Assembly: GCA_002812745.2 (NCBI GenBank)
Contig: NCSJ02000143.1
Span: 41,282 to 105,281 of the forward strand
Length of the DNA stretch: 64,000 nt
Reading direction: 5' to 3'
From: Scytalidium lignicola
Lineage: Eukaryota > Ascomycota > Leotiomycetes
Positions 60,074-64,000 of the stretch are shown one piece after another (within the stretch, counting starts at the first letter, position 1; each line of letters opens with the position of its first letter). The notes beneath the pieces are model-generated. The model did not search any database and was not told the origin of the DNA. It saw nothing but the letters and a program-made list of their open reading frames with translations. Position numbers and translations under genes: made by a program.

Positions 60074-62606
60074 GCCTAAGTATTAAACTTAGTTGTTTAC
60101 CCTTAATTATACTTCATTTATTCTATATGTTCAATATTAACATAACCTAATTTTAAGGCCTTTAAGAAATATATACACAAATATTCATCCTCTTAATTCT
60201 ACTTCTATTCCTTCACAATCCACTTATATCTATCATTTTATGTAATATAAAAANGAATTCAAGGTAATCAAACCATTTGCCTTTGCCATCTCTACTAACC
60301 ATTTCCATAGTCTAATCTTATTAATAACTAGAATAACAATCTAAAAGTTAATAATCATCTTGAACTTTAGTGTATAATTCTTATAAAAATTATATTAACT
60401 AATCATCNTTTTTTTTCTTTATCTTTTTAATTTTTTTTTCTTAAAATCATTTTACTTTTATATATATAATTAAAAGTTTTACTATTATATTATTATAATA
60501 ATAACTTTAATCTTCTTATTCTTATATATATATTAAATCTCCTTATCTTTCTTAGTAAAAAGTTTATAACTTAATCATTATTACTTAGCTAATTAAACTC
60601 TTTAAACCTTATATTAAAATATCAAATTCACAACAAATACTAATAATCCTAACCTTAACATTATCTTATTGGCTACTCTTCTTACCCTCCTCCTATTCTC
60701 TTACTCCCTCCAGATTTACAACAAATAACAATACTAACCTTAACATTACTTTTTTNAACCTTCTTTTCCCTTTTTCTAACTCTACCTAGATTTACAATAA
60801 ACAACAACATTAATCTTAATATTAACCTTTTAGATTAGATACTAACTTGATTAATCATATTATATTATATTAGAATATTAAATATAAATAACCAAACCTT
60901 TTCCTTTAAATTAAAGTTAAGATAAGTATATACAAAGTAAAATAAAATTAAGTAATTACATTACATTATTTCTTACATTTATTTATTAATTAATTAATTA
61001 ATAATATTAATTAGTTATTAATATATTATTATAATTAAAATTCTAAGATCTTTTAATTTCTTATAATTAACTTTACTTGATTAAACTTAAGTAATAATAT
61101 ATAAGTATAAGTAAGGTAGAATATGCTAATAAGTTTCAAATTCATTTCTAATCACTCTAAATCAACTAAGAAATAAGTTGAAAAGGATAATTATTACAAA
61201 AGAATTATATAATGAATAAAAATGTTAAAGGTTAATAAAGTTAAACTTAGTTAATATAATGATCAGATTATAATAAACTACTTTATTATTATCTTTATCT
61301 AAAGGCTTATACCAACTATAAAAGACTTTGTCTTTTAAGAACTAAGACTAGAAGATATCTTTATTATATTAACAAGTAATACTTATGTTCTTATTAAGTA
61401 TCAAGTTAACTTTTTTGAAGTTATAACTTAAAAAAAACTTTTAATTGTATATTATGTTTTTTTTTCATTTATGAAGAATACTTTCTCTCTTTAGATTTAA
61501 AGGATTAATCTTAAATTTATGAAAAGTTATAGATATTTTTTTTCTATTTACTAATAAAAAAAGACATTAATTATAATTCCTAGATCAAAATCTAAGAGTT
61601 GACTAAACAGTTGTTAGCTATCTTGAATTATGTATTTGCCAGTAGGATAAAGGAATTCTAATAACAAAGGATTAACTTCTTTATATATAATATATCACTT
61701 ACAACATAAAAANTTTCCTTATAAGCCTTTAAAATTAACACTTATTACAAGCCTTCTCTACTTAGTAATAATAAATAGCATATGAAGAATTCAATAAAAG
61801 TTAAATTTAACAACTAATTTACAATTCAACAACCTTTAAAATAAAAATNACAAGATCAGTTAAGAAATTTAATTCCTTATATTTCCTTTTATCTTAATCA
61901 TATAAATTAAAAAGGATAAAGAGTAAATAAAAGTTAANGCTATATCTCTTATTTACATTACCTCTTATACTCACCTTAGTAAGTATATATAATTAATATA
62001 ATATTCTTTTATATAAGGTAAAAANGCTTATAAAGATGTTAAGTATATATAATAAAGTATTAATATTATAATCATATAAAGTTTTTAGAACATAACTACT
62101 ATCTTTAAGCTTAAAACTGTCTTATCCACAAGATCCTTCTTTTAAATCAAGTATAAGTTTCATAACTATCCTTATAATTACCTTTTAATATATTACTTAG
62201 AAGTTTTCTCATTCTTCAAAGCTTTCTTACAAGTTTCTTCAGTATATATTACAATAATGTCCATATTATTATCTAATCTTTCAAGTTATATATATTAATA
62301 ACTTTACTTTACACTAATATTTCCTTCATCAGTTTTCAGTATTAATATAATTCAATAACTTATCTCCTTATTATTAATACTGATTTCCAACACTATTTCA
62401 AAATCTTACTGATTATACTTCTTAATTCAATATCTTACAAGAGTTATTTCATCTTATAAAGCTAGAATAAAGACAAGTAAGACATCTTAAGTTTTACTTT
62501 TCAAAGATATTAAAAANGTATACATATAATCTTTTATCTAAATAGATAATTCTTCTTGACTTCATCAATATACTTTTAATTATATAACCTTAACTAATTA
62601 CTTTAA
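60074..62606. repeat. AT-rich RIP-type block, unidentified
   Basis: AT-rich with C on both strands again. No open frame above 60 codons. The - strand near 62.1-62.5 kb reads in pieces as a coding-like sequence with stops, but no domain could be named. Likely older transposon debris. Confidence 0.5.
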
Positions 62607-62963
62607 TGTTACAAAACTATGCTATCCAGGTCATTGGATAGCTAAGGATATGGTAGATGGTCAGGGGGTAGTAGGAACAAGATACTTAGAAGCAGGGGAC
62701 TAGGTCAAGGTAAGATTTAGTAATGTATTTAGATTGAACACAAGGAGTCTACTCTTATGTTCCTACAGTGTGCTTATATAGACAATGGAATACTGCTGGA
62801 CCTCCTGGACCTTATAAGTCCCACAGGTCCATGGACCCCTTGGACCTTTCAGGTCCCCTGGGTCCTAATTATATCATGTAATCACTAGGTTCTTTATATA
62901 CACTTTGCTGTATATTGAGCCTCAAGCTTACACCAATCAGCTTATTAGGTAAAACCTGTAACA
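62607..62963 (-). repeat. LTR (357 bp), same family as 13382-13737
   Basis: TGTTAC...GTAACA ends. Full-length match to the other LTR with substitutions that are mostly C/T and G/A. The GGACC/GGTCC array is present at 62797-62866. Confidence 0.8.
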
Positions 62964-63051
62964 TTATCCCCTTTCTGTATTAGTGTTGCCCTAACACTTA
63001 ACTATCATCATGAACAATTTCATCACTCCTCAACTTCTTCCTTCTTCTTAA

Positions 63052-63600
63052 CATGCCACCAAAACGCTCTTATTCTGACGACATTGTTCCTGAAGAAAAA
63101 GGAAGATCAAGAAAATACCAAGAAGCATTGGACCTAGGGGATTATATAACAAAGTATAATATTAAGATATCTTCTTGTAGTTTTTGTGCATAAAATAGTT
63201 TAACTTGCCTGATGGTTTTTGAATTCAACCATTGTAGTAAATGCGTTTGTCAGAGGTATAAGTACAAGATCAAAGGTATTCTTGTAACTTCTTAGGAGAC
63301 CCTTGATAAGGAGGAGGCTCATCTTGAGGCCAAGGAGGAGAAGGCTGCCCAGGCTATAGCTGAGAACACAGCCTGTCTTGCTTGTCTTTGCAAACAAAAG
63401 AAGTTCCTTTACAAGTGCACTAGCGAAATGATCCACTGCAGACTTTCTTCTTTAGATAAGTTAAACACTATAGAAGAGAAAGAGAGGTAAGAGAAGTAGT
63501 TTAAAGAGTTATATTCTGTTTTTACAGGCAAGGCTTCTTCCTCTGTTGTTAATCCCTTCTTCTTTGACTTTACAATTTTATTACTTGGAAATCCATTTTA
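63052..63600 (+). pseudogene. Antisense ORF relic with cysteine-rich zinc-finger-like motif
   Basis: Starting at ATG 63052 the + strand reads MPPKRSYSDD, then EEKGRSRKYQEALDLGDYI. Next is a cysteine-rich segment (SCSFC, LTCLM, HCSKCVC), then a helical acidic/basic part (WETLD-like, EEAHLEAKEEKAAQ, LSSLDKLNTIEEKER), and a tail of FFFDFT type. TAA/TAG stops at places where AAA or CAG/TGG would fit break it. It resembles hypothetical proteins abundant in fungal genomes beside repeats. It lies inside a - strand gypsy element and is antisense to it. DNA- or RNA-binding role is a guess. Confidence 0.5.
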
Positions 63601-64000
63601 AGATAAGCTTAGTAATATACCTTTAGTAACTTCTTACAACTTATAAGATTAAAAGTAAGTTCTTATCTATTCTTACTTTCTGGATATCTTATTTATTTAA
63701 CCAAATATTGTAATTTCTTATAATATATCTTATGGCTAATGATTTTCTTAACCTTGTATTCTCTTTCTAGATCAACTTCCTTTAGTATTAATGTCTGGGT
63801 GTTTTTAAGTACTAATTTGAAAAGTGAAATATAGAAAACAGGATATATCTTAACTATTACTAGTAATTTTAATTTATATATTAATAATTTATAAACTTCT
63901 TTAATTTTGTATAATCTTATCTTAACCTAGTCTAATTTATTACTTGATCTTGTTATTTTAATGTTTTTTNCTAAGAAGATAAACTTTATTCTCTTTTTTG
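63601..64000. other. AT-rich internal element sequence, no feature read
   Basis: Continuation of the element to the window edge; no open frame on either strand and no domain motif recognised. Confidence 0.4.

Larger units (their letters stand above)
62607..64000 (-). mobile_element. 3' end of a - strand Ty3/gypsy-type element, running off the window
   Basis: An LTR (62607-62963) of the same family as 13382-13737 is followed on its right by TTATCCCCTTTC, which on the - strand is a GAAAGGGGATAA purine tract directly before TGTTAC. That is the same purine-tract/LTR joint as in the 9.5 kb element. So this LTR is the 3' LTR of an element on the - strand whose internal part extends right. The + strand of the internal part carries the antisense ORF described separately. 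63.6-64 kb is AT-rich and RIP-like. Confidence 0.6.

Noticed and set aside
13382..62963. The two related LTRs as ends of one very large element
   Set aside because: They are about 49 kb apart with ordinary genes between. One joins a gag relic on its left and the other a purine tract on its right, so they belong to different insertions.
1..64000. tRNA or rRNA genes
   Set aside because: I looked for T-loop-like GGTTCGA sequences with matching stems and saw none convincing; a covariance-model scan would be decisive.

Overview
The window reads as a chromosome segment of a filamentous ascomycete (Pezizomycotina; a leotiomycete-like fungus is my guess, no closer). The reasons are: genes broken by 50-110 bp introns with GT..AG ends and CTAAC/CTGAC-type branch sites; families typical of these fungi (Zn2Cys6 regulator, DUF3431, STAND N-terminal relic, large CorA-like protein); and sharp alternation between gene-bearing DNA and very AT-rich blocks full of broken retrotransposons. 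The stop codons in those blocks mostly sit where CAA/CAG would be expected, which is the footprint of repeat-induced point mutation (RIP).

Layout. 1-400: 3' end of an N-acyltransferase-like (peptidase C45 type) gene. 1,150-1,576: short inverted-repeat transposon with TA target duplication. 1.6-15 kb: AT-rich, RIP-type block with a Ty3/gypsy element on the + strand (LTRs at 4,195 and 9,540), a second gypsy relic on the - strand whose 5' LTR is at 13,382-13,737, and two copies of another repeat. 15.2-18.7 kb: relic coding DNA and intergenic sequence. 18.7-56.9 kb: the gene-bearing part. 57.0-60.1 kb: about 3.1 kb in which I find no cytosine on the + strand. 60.1-64 kb: AT-rich block, then the 3' end of another - strand gypsy element with an extra ORF running antisense to it.

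Genes in the gene-bearing part, in order: APC-superfamily amino acid/choline-type permease; secreted Ser/Thr-rich protein with a C-terminal beta-sandwich; UPF0261 (Tm-1 N-terminal half-like) protein; DUF3431 protein; Tm-1 C-terminal half-like TIM-barrel protein; broken DUF1330 gene; quinone-oxidoreductase-like MDR enzyme; short-chain dehydrogenase; 1,715-residue CorA-like membrane protein; broken STAND-type gene; C2H2 zinc-finger protein; M24 peptidase-fold protein; molybdenum-cofactor-sulfurase-like PLP protein; Zn2Cys6 regulator; and a 4,5-dihydroxyphthalate-decarboxylase-like protein.

How they may work together. The two halves of the Tm-1-type protein (UPF0261 and the PEP-hydrolase-like TIM barrel) are separate, divergently oriented genes here, about 5.8 kb apart, with the DUF3431 gene and transposon debris between them. 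The TIM-barrel gene is followed by a dead DUF1330 gene and an MDR oxidoreductase, so 24-35 kb may be a partly decayed small-molecule locus. The Zn2Cys6 regulator and the decarboxylase-like gene are convergent neighbours about 0.2 kb apart and may form a regulator/enzyme pair. These links are inference from position. Exon borders were placed by eye from splice signals and reading frame; no database search was possible.
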